From Kiritimatiellia bacterium (GTDB lineage: Bacteria > Verrucomicrobiota > Kiritimatiellia > RFP12 > UBA1067): DNA of 32,578 bases. The position numbers and the translations under genes were made by a program. Position 1 is the stretch's first letter. Every line of letters begins with the position of its first letter. The notes beneath the pieces are model-generated. The model saw only the letters and a program-made list of their open reading frames with translations. It had not been told where the DNA came from and ran no database searches. Positions 1-7,188 of the stretch are shown here, piece by piece. Where the stretch lies: positions 64,232-96,809 of the forward strand of contig JAKSOZ010000002.1 in NCBI GenBank assembly GCA_024405265.1, written 5' to 3'.

Positions 1-254
1 AGAGCCGGCTTCGGATCGCCGAACGGAAGCTCGATATCTCCCGAATCGAAGACGTTCGTATCGTCAATCAAGTCTTTGTCTTGAAGCATCGAATACGTCT
101 CGATTCCGAACGACTCCATGCGCATCGCGTTCGGTCCGAAGCGCGTTCCCGGGCGAAACGACGTCGTCGAGTCATAAGGAGCGCCGAAGATTACGGTGTC
201 CGCTTCTTTGTAGCTCTTGTCGCAGCCGATAAATTGATTTGTAAGCGCCTTCAT
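1..254 (-). CDS. speB: Agmatinase, arginase/ureohydrolase family (partial, C-terminus outside window)
   Basis: Only the first 84 codons lie in the window. Reading from an ATG at 254, the protein shows the N-terminal signature of agmatinases: GAPYDSTTSFRPGTRFGPNA, followed by a downstream FDSGDIELPFGDP stretch. Agmatinase hydrolyses agmatine to putrescine and urea with a binuclear Mn centre; the metal ligands would lie beyond the window edge, so they cannot be checked. It is the third gene of a unit with the arginine decarboxylase and spermidine synthase on the same strand, which supports agmatinase over arginase. The 28-base spacer from speE has no good Shine-Dalgarno sequence and is made of 7-bp repeats. 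Formiminoglutamase or guanidinobutyrase would be alternatives. Confidence 0.85.
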   Translation of the reverse strand, partial: MKALTNQFIGCDKSYKEADTVIFGAPYDSTTSFRPGTRFGPNAMRMESFGIETYSMLQDKDLIDDTNVFDSGDIELPFGDPKPA

Positions 255-257
255 TTC

Positions 258-285
258 ACACTTTACACTTTAACTTTTACACTTA
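258..285. repeat. Four-unit 7-bp tandem repeat between speE and speB
   Basis: On the plus strand the spacer reads as four consecutive 7-mers: ACACTTT, ACACTTT, AACTTTT, ACACTTA. The last unit contains the speE stop codon and the array ends three bases before the speB start codon. It therefore replaces the place where a ribosome binding site would be expected. A change of one unit would alter the spacing between the two genes by 7 bases. Confidence 0.7.
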
Positions 286-1167
286 CTTAAACGCCGCCTG
301 CTCTTCTTCATGAAGCATATCGAGGACGTAATTCGGAAGCGCGAAAGCGCCGCGGTGGAGAGCCGTGTTGTAGTATCTCGTATTGATACGAAGCTTGTTC
401 CACCTCGCCTCGTCGAGATTCCCGATCGGATTCCACTTCTTCGACGCGAAGCCGAAAAGCCAGTGCCCCGAAGGATAGCTCGGGATGTGGGCCTGATAGA
501 CGGTAGAAATCGGAAATTCGAGCGTGATATGACGGTGAGCGTCACGAACCGACTTACAGTGTTCATCGTAGAACGGGCTCTCATGCTGGTTGATGAGGAT
601 GCCGTCGTCACGAAGCGCCTTGTAGCAAGTGCCGTAAAATTCGCGCGTGAAGAAACCTTCCGCGGGACCATACGGATCGGGCGAGTCGACGATGATGAGG
701 TCGTACTCGTTCTTTTTGCCGCGCACGAAGCGAAGCCCTTCTTCGAACCAAACGCTGACGCGCTTATCCTTGAACTTCGAGCTCGTGAAAGGAAGATGCT
801 TTTTCGAGAGTAAGACGACGTCCTTATCGGCTTCGACGAGATCGATCGTCTCAATCGACTTGTACTTGCAAAGTTCACGCACGGTTCCGCCGTCGCCTCC
901 GCCGATAACGAGGACGTTCTTGACGCGCGGGTGCACGGCCATCGGGACATGCGCGAGCATTTCATGATAGATGAACTCGTCGCGCTCCGTGATCATGATA
1001 CCGCCGTCCAAGCAAAGAACTCGCCCATAGGCAGGAGTATCCAAAATATCGATACGCTGAACTTTCGACTTCTTCGACGCGATCTGCTCCGTCACCTTCA
1101 TCGAGAAGCGAACGTTTCGCGTATGTTCGTCGGTATACCACAAATCGGTAAGATTGTTGCCGGTCAT
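283..1167 (-). CDS. speE: Spermidine synthase (polyamine aminopropyltransferase)
   Basis: 294 residues, the usual length for bacterial SpeE. The protein transfers an aminopropyl group from decarboxylated S-adenosylmethionine to putrescine, giving spermidine, in the cytosol. Visible signatures are the N-terminal beta region ending in LDGGIMITERDEFIYHEML, the Rossmann glycine motif VIGGGDGGTVREL, the acidic loop IIVDSPDPYGPAEGFF and the C-terminal PSYPSGHWLFGFASK segment. It follows the arginine decarboxylase after 13 bases with an AAGGA site about 9 bases before the ATG. No S-adenosylmethionine decarboxylase (speD), needed for the second substrate, is in the window; it may lie beyond the left edge. 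Other aminopropyl acceptors (thermospermine-type) cannot be excluded by eye. Confidence 0.95.
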   Translation of the reverse strand: MTGNNLTDLWYTDEHTRNVRFSMKVTEQIASKKSKVQRIDILDTPAYGRVLCLDGGIMITERDEFIYHEMLAHVPMAVHPRVKNVLVIGGGDGGTVRELCKYKSIETIDLVEADKDVVLLSKKHLPFTSSKFKDKRVSVWFEEGLRFVRGKKNEYDLIIVDSPDPYGPAEGFFTREFYGTCYKALRDDGILINQHESPFYDEHCKSVRDAHRHITLEFPISTVYQAHIPSYPSGHWLFGFASKKWNPIGNLDEARWNKLRINTRYYNTALHRGAFALPNYVLDMLHEEEQAAFK

Positions 1168-1180
1168 AGCTGAAAATCCT

Positions 1181-2662
1181 TTACGCGAGAACGTTGACGT
1201 ATTCGAGCGACATATCCTCGGTACCGGTCATGAAGCAGCCCTTCGCCTTCGCGAAGAGAATATGCTCGAGGACGTCGGCCGTGATACGTTCACCCGGGGC
1301 GACGATCGGAATACCGGGCGGATAGCTCATGACGAACTCACCCGCGATAAAGCCCTTCGACTTCTCAAGCTTGACGCGGCGCTTTTTCGCGTAGAACGCA
1401 GTCTGCGGCGCCATAGCGATATCGGGGTTGATATATTCGTGGTCGAAGAGGCCGATCGGGGACTTTTCGCGCTTACGCTTGATTTCTTCGAGAGCCGAGA
1501 TAAGGCGGTCGATATCCATCATTCGGTCACCGCAGGAGATGATCGCGAGGAGGTTACCAATATCACCGAACTCGATCTGGATCCCGTAGTCATCGCGGAG
1601 ATAGTCGTAGACTTCGATGCCCGCAAGCCCGATATCACGCGTATGAACGGAGAGCTTCGTGCGGTCGAAGGCAAAGACGGTATCGCCGTTGATAAGCTCC
1701 GGGCCGAACGCATAGTAACCGCCCAAGTCGTTGATCTCTTCGCGCGCATAATCGGCGAATTCGATCGTCTTCTGATACATATCGCGGCCCTTGAAAAAGA
1801 GGTTCTTACGCGCGATATCGAGAGACGAAAGAAGGAGATACGAAGCGGAGGTCGATTGTGTAAGCGTGATGACCTGACGAACATAGTCGGGGTTCACGGG
1901 CTTACGCGTCAAAAGTACCGAGCTCTGCGTTAAGGAGCCGCCCGTCTTGTGAATCGACGCGGCAGCCATATCGCACCCGCAAGCCATTGCCGAAACGGGG
2001 AGCTCTTCATGGAAATAGAAGTGAGTACCGTGCGCTTCATCAGCAAGAACACGCATTCCCGCCGCGTGAGCGAGCTTCACGATTTCCTTCAAGTTCGAGC
2101 AAATTCCGTAATAGGTCGGATTGTTGACTAAAATCGCCTTGGCGTTCGGGTGCTCTTTAATGGTGCGCTTCACATCCTCGACCGACATGCCGAGCGGAAT
2201 ACCGAGACGCTTGTCGATGCCGGGATTGATGTAGACCGGGATCGCGCCGCAAACGACGAGGGCATTGATGGCACTACGATGGACATTACGCGGCAGAATG
2301 ATTTCATCGCCTGTCGTGACCGACGCCATAATCATCGCCTGCACCGCGCTCGTCGTGCCGTTCACCATGAAGAACGCGTCATCGGCGCCGAAAGCTTCCG
2401 CACAAAGTTCCTGGGCTTCTTTGATTACCGAAACGGGGTGACCTAAGTTATCGAGCGGCTTCATGGAATTCACATCCATCGCCATCGCGCGTTCACCGAG
2501 ATATTCGGTAAGTTCCGGGTTGCCACGACCCGATTTGTGAGCGGGGACATCGAAGTGCGCCAAACGATTGATGCGTTGTGCATCAAGAGCGTCCGCCAAA
2601 GGAGTGCCCTTCTGGCGCTGAGCTTTAATATCACCTGCTCGGGCAGGTACGGTTCTTGCCAT
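1181..2662 (-). CDS. speA: Biosynthetic arginine decarboxylase, fold-type I (Orn/Lys/Arg decarboxylase family)
   Basis: 493 residues, matching the short Bacillus-type SpeA rather than the long fold-III enterobacterial enzyme. PLP-dependent decarboxylation of arginine to agmatine is the likely reaction. Seen in the sequence: an N-terminal FDVPAHKSGRGNPEL motif, the cofactor region MVNGTTSAVQAMI, LADEAHGTHFYFH with the PLP-ring aspartate, and the Schiff-base lysine at residue 239 in SIHKTGGSLTQSS. The C-terminal domain includes the YPPGIPIVAPGE loop typical of the family. Sequence alone does not separate arginine from lysine or ornithine as substrate; the adjacent agmatinase makes arginine the best choice. 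First gene of the polyamine unit, with a candidate promoter about 75 bases upstream and AAGGGA 10 bases before the ATG. Confidence 0.9.
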   Translation of the reverse strand: MARTVPARAGDIKAQRQKGTPLADALDAQRINRLAHFDVPAHKSGRGNPELTEYLGERAMAMDVNSMKPLDNLGHPVSVIKEAQELCAEAFGADDAFFMVNGTTSAVQAMIMASVTTGDEIILPRNVHRSAINALVVCGAIPVYINPGIDKRLGIPLGMSVEDVKRTIKEHPNAKAILVNNPTYYGICSNLKEIVKLAHAAGMRVLADEAHGTHFYFHEELPVSAMACGCDMAAASIHKTGGSLTQSSVLLTRKPVNPDYVRQVITLTQSTSASYLLLSSLDIARKNLFFKGRDMYQKTIEFADYAREEINDLGGYYAFGPELINGDTVFAFDRTKLSVHTRDIGLAGIEVYDYLRDDYGIQIEFGDIGNLLAIISCGDRMMDIDRLISALEEIKRKREKSPIGLFDHEYINPDIAMAPQTAFYAKKRRVKLEKSKGFIAGEFVMSYPPGIPIVAPGERITADVLEHILFAKAKGCFMTGTEDMSLEYVNVLA

Positions 2663-2744
2663 CTACTGACTATCCCTTTACTTAAGAGAAGTTAATAACA
2701 GCCCGAATTCCATACTCCCCAAGGAGCAGTTCAAGGGTGTTGTA

Positions 2745-2774
2745 AGTTTATCAAAAACACCCCCGAATACGCAA
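2745..2774 (-). promoter_or_regulatory. Candidate promoter for speA-speE-speB
   Basis: On the minus strand there is TTGCGT at 2774-2769, an 18-base spacer, and TAAACT at 2750-2745. Four of six -10 bases fit the consensus. The -35 resembles that of the much clearer rplM promoter (TTGCGC, 18 bp). A start near 2738 would give a leader of about 76 bases. Confidence 0.4.
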
Positions 2775-2775
2775 G

Positions 2776-2788
2776 GCCAAATTTTGGC
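2776..2788. promoter_or_regulatory. Perfect 13-bp dyad next to the speA -35 element
   Basis: GCCAAA-T-TTTGGC on the plus strand is a perfect palindrome with a one-base centre, so it cannot fold as a useful hairpin but is a typical shape for a dimeric regulator site. It lies one base upstream of the candidate -35 hexamer. The bound protein, if any, is unknown. Confidence 0.3.
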
Positions 2789-2817
2789 TTACAGGCTCGA
2801 AGTTTTACGGTAGTTTC

Positions 2818-3282
2818 TTATACGTGCAAGAAATCGAAGTGACCGAAGCCGCTTATATGATGTTCATGCTTGCCCGAGGACTTATCGGTATGATCCGCGC
2901 GAAACGCTTCAATCATTTGACGATAAGTGACGACCAGATTGATGAAATCCTCGATTATGTTCGTAAACGAGTTAAGATCGAGACTGACGAGCGCGTCGAT
3001 GCGATGCAAGTAAACATGACCCTGCTCGAGCGAAAACGCCGCGCCGTGAGTCCCGCGTCCCATAAACGACACCTCCAAGAGGGCGCGATAAAGCTCTTCG
3101 AGATGTTCCGGCGGAGGAGTCGCGACATTGCTCCACAAAAGAAGCGAATGTCGCTCGGGGATCTCCATAAACGCGAGTTCGATATCGTCGGCGATAAGTC
3201 TCGCGACGCCTTCTTCATCGAAAACGAGATCTTTAATGCCCACGCTCTCGGCGAACTTAGTGAGTAAGCTTCTATATTCCAT
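2818..3282 (-). CDS. CesT-type type III secretion chaperone B
   Basis: 154 residues from ATG 3282, acidic and small like class I T3S chaperones, which bind the N-terminal region of an effector and hand it to the secretion ATPase. It is clearly paralogous to the chaperone at 6582-7058: both have an N-terminal helix (LLTKFAESVG here), the pattern FMGRGTHGAAFS followed by YLHRID, and a C-terminal helix ending in a histidine-rich tail. The start chosen is the ATG one base after the TAA of the upstream effector gene, with GGGGGA inside the last effector codons as ribosome binding site; a longer reading adds 12 residues but would sit inside the effector gene. The one-base gap implies translational coupling, so its client is probably the effector just upstream. 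No terminator is obvious downstream. Confidence 0.75.
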   Translation of the reverse strand: MEYRSLLTKFAESVGIKDLVFDEEGVARLIADDIELAFMEIPERHSLLLWSNVATPPPEHLEELYRALLEVSFMGRGTHGAAFSLEQGHVYLHRIDALVSLDLNSFTNIIEDFINLVVTYRQMIEAFRADHTDKSSGKHEHHISGFGHFDFLHV

Positions 3283-3283
3283 T

Positions 3284-4720
3284 TTATTCCCCCGTAGCAC
3301 CAGAATACATGTACGCACTATTCGACATCATGAAGTCGTACATATCCGGGGCTTTACTCATCTTAAACGCTCCGCTCTTGATCGCTTCGAGCGCGCTCTC
3401 GCACGCATAATGATCGGGTCCGCGCATCGGATAATTACTCTGCTCCCTGACCGAATCGACGAAAGCATTAGCAAACGCATCGATAGTAAGCGTTCCCTTA
3501 TCGAATTTTTCGACGAGATCGGTCGTCGCCTTATCAAGCTCGAAATTCGGACGAAGTTCTTTGAACGCTTCTACAAGCGTCTTCGCCTGAGACTGATCCT
3601 CGTGGCTATCGATATATTCGCTCACTTTTACTTCCGACTCGGTCTTCGTGGGCTTGACAAACTGTTCATGAGTCCCTTCAATCGCCCATTTGTTTTTATA
3701 CAACAAATCATGAAACGCCTGACGAATCGACTCGCGAGCATTTCTGAATTCGATGGTATCGTTCGCCTTAAGCGTATCGAGACGCTTCATCGCAAGTTCG
3801 AGAATGACACGATAAGACCCTTTATTATCTCTCCTCACCCCCGGACGAGTTGTGTCATCAAGATACTCCTTAACGTCTTTTTCGAAGCCCTTGATATCCA
3901 AGTCGAGGGAATCGTAAAAACCGGGGAGCTCTTTATCGCTGATTTCACGCAAAATGCGCAATACGACTTCACTGGTCTTCACGGCTTGCTGGCGATAATC
4001 CGTACCCGTACCGACAAACGCATCGCTCAGCTTATCCCAGAGATCTCCGACCGTGCCCTTCATCGATTTCGAGAACTCCTGATGGATGCGACCACGCTCA
4101 GCCGAAATTTGGTCCGAGACGGCCTGTCCTTCTTTCGAGAGCTTATTGACCGTCGCCGTATGCAAAATCGACTGACGCGAGCCGGTCTTAAGGCCCGAAA
4201 GAACCATCTCGGCAGGAAACGAGCGCGAGGCATCATTGAGCTTAAAGCTACCGTCCGCGAGCTTCGTAACTTCGCTCGAGCCGTCCTTGACCGCGCGAAT
4301 CGTCTTCAAGAGGAGCGAGAAATCGGATTCGGAGAGGTTGGTTCTTCTCGACCCGAATTCGAGCGACGCGGTCGACAGCTGATCGATAATGGCGCGCACC
4401 TCGTCGCGGCGGAGGGGCTTTACGACGTTATCATTACCAAGCAAGAAATCTTGAGCGGTCTTGAGCGACTCGTTGATGCCATCCTTGCCGGCAAATTTGT
4501 CGGCGAGCGCCTTGTAAACGGCCTCACGGACGCTTTTATTCTCTTGGGCCGACGTCTTCTCGTTATTGAAAGCCTGCATCCACACATGATTGTTGATGCT
4601 CGAAAGCCCACCCTTCTCGTTCAATTTGAGTTCGCCGCGGTTATACGTACCGTTGACCTTGCTCATAAGATCATCGAACGAAAAAGTCGGCTTGATTGTC
4701 GCGCTATTGATACCACCCAT
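3284..4720 (-). CDS. Putative type III secretion effector 2, function unknown
   Basis: 478 residues with no signal peptide or membrane segment that I can see. The composition is hydrophilic and largely helical, with a Gly/Ser/Asn-rich start (MGGINSATIKPT), as is common in type III substrates. I recognise no enzymatic motif. A segment at about residues 63-115 (VREAVYKALADKF, then KPLRRDEVRAIID at 101-113) resembles residues 71-123 of the neighbouring effector in spacing and pattern, suggesting a shared N-terminal secretion or chaperone-binding module. It has a good AAGGAG site, follows effector 1 after 56 bases, and is followed directly by a CesT-like chaperone gene. The effector call rests on context and general character; a structural or regulatory secreted protein is possible. 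Confidence 0.55.
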   Translation of the reverse strand: MGGINSATIKPTFSFDDLMSKVNGTYNRGELKLNEKGGLSSINNHVWMQAFNNEKTSAQENKSVREAVYKALADKFAGKDGINESLKTAQDFLLGNDNVVKPLRRDEVRAIIDQLSTASLEFGSRRTNLSESDFSLLLKTIRAVKDGSSEVTKLADGSFKLNDASRSFPAEMVLSGLKTGSRQSILHTATVNKLSKEGQAVSDQISAERGRIHQEFSKSMKGTVGDLWDKLSDAFVGTGTDYRQQAVKTSEVVLRILREISDKELPGFYDSLDLDIKGFEKDVKEYLDDTTRPGVRRDNKGSYRVILELAMKRLDTLKANDTIEFRNARESIRQAFHDLLYKNKWAIEGTHEQFVKPTKTESEVKVSEYIDSHEDQSQAKTLVEAFKELRPNFELDKATTDLVEKFDKGTLTIDAFANAFVDSVREQSNYPMRGPDHYACESALEAIKSGAFKMSKAPDMYDFMMSNSAYMYSGATGE

Positions 4721-4776
4721 TTCTTTATCTCCTTTTGCTCTGTATACGGATTTACCGCTCGGAGGTTACACCCGAA

Positions 4777-6564
4777 TCAACATTTTGTGCGTGTATAGTC
4801 AATGATCGTGTTATCTCCGTTCGGATCGACACGGAACTGGGCCGTATGCACGGTATCGCCAATGCGGGAACTCGCCGTATAAAGTACCGCTCCGTCGTCC
4901 ATCATGGAGAAAGATTTATCGACAGGGTAGTGATCCTGCCCATCCTTCGTGCCGCTAACGCCGGCCAAGCTAAGGAACGTATTACCGCCTTGCGTAGCCA
5001 ACAAGCAAACGGTTTTGAGCTGGTTGGGGATCGGCTCGACAATCTTATCCCCCAATCCTAACATTCGACTCAGCTCCTTCATCAGCTCTTTAGCTTCCGT
5101 CGTCATCATGCCCTCTCCCTGGGGCGGATGAGCGCCGACCTTGAGCTGATAGGCGTCTTTCCCGTTGCCGATGGTGTAGACGCTATTGGGTGCGCGGCGA
5201 AGATCTCCCTCGACCTGCTTGAACAAGCTCTGCTCAGTCTCCTTCTGATAATCCGCGCTTCCGATCGCATAAGCGGACGCATTGTGCGAGACTTCGATCT
5301 TATCGACATCCACGCGCAGACTGATTTTCATCGAGGCATCAATCGAAACGCCGTACATGGTCATCGGCTGCATCAAATAGGCTATAGAATCCTCAAAATT
5401 AATGTATCCCAAATCATCGCCCCAGCGCTGCTCAATGATTTCGGGATATTCTTTTTTATAGTGAAGATACAGCTGCTGGGTCAACTTGGCAGTAAAATCT
5501 ACCGCCGTTCCTCGAGAGGAAATATTCACGGCCTTCTTTCCGAGAACCGTCTGATAGATATCGTCAATTGTCAACTTGCCGTTCTTCTGGCGAATTGCCG
5601 AAAGTTCCTCTCGTTTCTCGATTATCGCCTTACAGCCAATGGCACTAATCGAATTATACCCTCCCGCCTCTCTAGGCCCCGTACCCAGCTTCGCCATATA
5701 GTAAGCTGCATCCACACACTCCTCATCGCTCATCAAGCGAGATAGCTCTGCAACCGATTGATCAACCACATTATCTGCCGGTAAGAATGTTTGATCAGTC
5801 GGGCTTAATACTTTTACATGTTGGAGCGCGAAATAAGTACCGGCAAAATTACCTTTTAAAATCTGACTCTTAAACTCATCCTTTGACGGAAGGCCTTCTA
5901 ACGGAATGCCGGTTTTTCGATCAACCCTACCGGTCGTCCCTTCCTCCGCAAGGGCTGTCATGTAGCTGGCGGTTATACGCCCGACAACCTGCTTCTTCGC
6001 ACCGGTCAAATTGTACTTCGAAGCCATAGCGTTTATCGATTCCTCGAAATCCGCCGCGCTCATGCCGCATTTCGTAAGCGTCGTGGAGGAAATTCCGTAA
6101 TCCGTACGAATGCGAGCTTCTTCGAACTTCGTGCCGCCGAGGGATTTGAGCGTCGATGCATTTACGCCCTTCATCGCATCGCTCATCGCGTTCTTGTCAA
6201 TCATCTTAAGCGCGCTCGCGACGACCTGGCGAGTAAGAAGCGTCTTACAGGATGTCGCGTCTTCGCCGTCTTTGAGGCCGAGCTTCGCGCGAAGATCGGC
6301 CATAACTCCGGAATTAAGCGATTCGGCGATTGTAAGGAGCTGAGCACGAAGCGCGTTCGAGCTCTTTATCTGATCCTCCGTCGCAACTCCGCCGCGTTCA
6401 TAGGAGTGGGTATTGAACTTGATCGCGCGCGCTTGACCGTCCGCGCCCGTAATAAGGCCGATATTACCCTTACCTCCCGAAGTTCCCTCGAAAATGCCCG
6501 AGCCATAGGCCATGCGGGCGATTTCGTTCATCTGGTTCTTTGCGGAAATGGCATCAAGCGACAT
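4777..6564 (-). CDS. Putative type III secretion effector 1, function unknown
   Basis: 595 residues, no signal peptide or clear membrane segment. The N-terminus is rich in Ala/Ser/Gly (MSLDAISAKNQMN), followed by a helical region at about 71-123 ending in TLLTRQVVASALKMID that echoes effector 2. The second half looks beta-rich, with segments such as YGVSIDASMKISLRVDV and a C-terminal SFSMMDDGAVLYTASS. I recognise no catalytic motif. It lies 17 bases after the chaperone at 6582 with an AAGGAG site, the usual chaperone-substrate pairing. Base composition changes in the middle: three 60-base lines between 5401 and 5880 count 37-40% G+C, against 55% in a line of the N-terminal part, which hints at a different origin or rapid divergence of the central domain. 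Confidence 0.55.
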   Translation of the reverse strand: MSLDAISAKNQMNEIARMAYGSGIFEGTSGGKGNIGLITGADGQARAIKFNTHSYERGGVATEDQIKSSNALRAQLLTIAESLNSGVMADLRAKLGLKDGEDATSCKTLLTRQVVASALKMIDKNAMSDAMKGVNASTLKSLGGTKFEEARIRTDYGISSTTLTKCGMSAADFEESINAMASKYNLTGAKKQVVGRITASYMTALAEEGTTGRVDRKTGIPLEGLPSKDEFKSQILKGNFAGTYFALQHVKVLSPTDQTFLPADNVVDQSVAELSRLMSDEECVDAAYYMAKLGTGPREAGGYNSISAIGCKAIIEKREELSAIRQKNGKLTIDDIYQTVLGKKAVNISSRGTAVDFTAKLTQQLYLHYKKEYPEIIEQRWGDDLGYINFEDSIAYLMQPMTMYGVSIDASMKISLRVDVDKIEVSHNASAYAIGSADYQKETEQSLFKQVEGDLRRAPNSVYTIGNGKDAYQLKVGAHPPQGEGMMTTEAKELMKELSRMLGLGDKIVEPIPNQLKTVCLLATQGGNTFLSLAGVSGTKDGQDHYPVDKSFSMMDDGAVLYTASSRIGDTVHTAQFRVDPNGDNTIIDYTRTKC

Positions 6565-6581
6565 AATAAATCTCCTTAAAT

Positions 6582-7058
6582 TCAGACGCGAATGAAATTA
6601 CCGATCGAGTGCTGATGCGCGGCATGGGCCGCGTCGATCATGGCTTCCTCATGATGATGCGCAATGGGACGATAATCTTCGAGCGTCTTGCGCCAGGTCT
6701 CGAGCACATTCACGAAATGCTCTAGTTTCGTCTTGAAGTGTTCGAAGTCCATACCCTTGAACGAGTCGATACGATGAAGCGTGATGGTCTCGGTATCAGG
6801 ATCGATCGACAATACCGCGCCCTGAGTCGCTTGACCCATGAAGTCCGCCGTAAGAAGAGTGTGGCACAAGGTCTCGCGCCCTTCCGGCGGGAGCGCCCCG
6901 ACTTCGGCCCACATGAAAAGATCCTCTTTATGCGCGACCTCAGAGAGCGTCACGAGCATACCATCAATCTCCAACCGATACGCGCCGTCTTCATCATGAT
7001 GAATACGATCCATGTTCGCCGCCTTGGCGAACTCACTCATAAGTCTAGGAAGATGCAT
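6582..7058 (-). CDS. CesT-type type III secretion chaperone A
   Basis: 158 residues, with the CesT/SycE-like layout: N-terminal helix (LMSEFAKAANM), a strand pair around YRLEIDGMLVTLSEV, the segment FMGQATQGAVLSIDP leading into TLHRID, and a long C-terminal helix. The last 30 residues are histidine-rich (HHHEE ... HAAHQHS) and end in GNFIRV, similar to the end of chaperone B. It probably binds effector 1, the next gene. First gene of the four-gene operon, with a promoter immediately upstream. The ATG at 7058 has an AGGA 11 bases upstream; an internal ATG six codons later would shorten the first helix, so the longer form is preferred and aligns with chaperone B. Confidence 0.78.
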   Translation of the reverse strand: MHLPRLMSEFAKAANMDRIHHDEDGAYRLEIDGMLVTLSEVAHKEDLFMWAEVGALPPEGRETLCHTLLTADFMGQATQGAVLSIDPDTETITLHRIDSFKGMDFEHFKTKLEHFVNVLETWRKTLEDYRPIAHHHEEAMIDAAHAAHQHSIGNFIRV

Positions 7059-7085
7059 TTATTTGAAAATCCTTTCTCTCCGTAT

Positions 7086-7114
7086 ATTATATCATATTTG
7101 CCTAGTATACGCAC
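7086..7114 (-). promoter_or_regulatory. Promoter of the chaperone-effector operon
   Basis: Minus strand: GTGCGT at 7114-7109, 17-base spacer, and TATAAT at 7091-7086 preceded by TGA (extended -10). The predicted start is about 20 bases before the first chaperone ATG. The surrounding ATATGATATAAT is identical to the greA-operon promoter. Confidence 0.65.
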
Positions 7115-7129
7115 ATACCTTTGTAAGGC

Positions 7130-7166
7130 AAAAAAGAAAAGAGAGGCTCTTTGAGACCTCTCTTTT
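7130..7166 (-). terminator. Rho-independent terminator of adhE
   Basis: Reading the minus strand, AAAAGAGAGG and CCTCTCTTTT form a perfect 10-bp stem (plus coordinates 7137-7166) around a 10-base loop that can pair further internally, followed by a CTTTTTT tract. It starts about 20 bases after the adhE stop. The A-run on the other side would let it work in both directions. Confidence 0.88.
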
Positions 7167-7188
7167 TCTTTAGTCCTGTACGACGAGT

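Noticed and set aside
258-285. Small CRISPR-like or tRNA-related element between speE and speB
   Set aside because: Units are only 7 bp with no spacers; it is a simple tandem repeat.
2735-2764. GGGTGTT ... AACACCC hairpin as terminator of the chaperone B transcript
   Set aside because: There is no T-tract after it on the minus strand and it overlaps the candidate speA promoter, so it is better seen as part of a regulatory region or chance.
3128-4798. 556-codon plus-strand open frame opposite effector 2
   Set aside because: Effector 2 on the minus strand has AAGGAG, operon context and a coupled chaperone; the plus-strand frame is low complexity and crosses gene borders.
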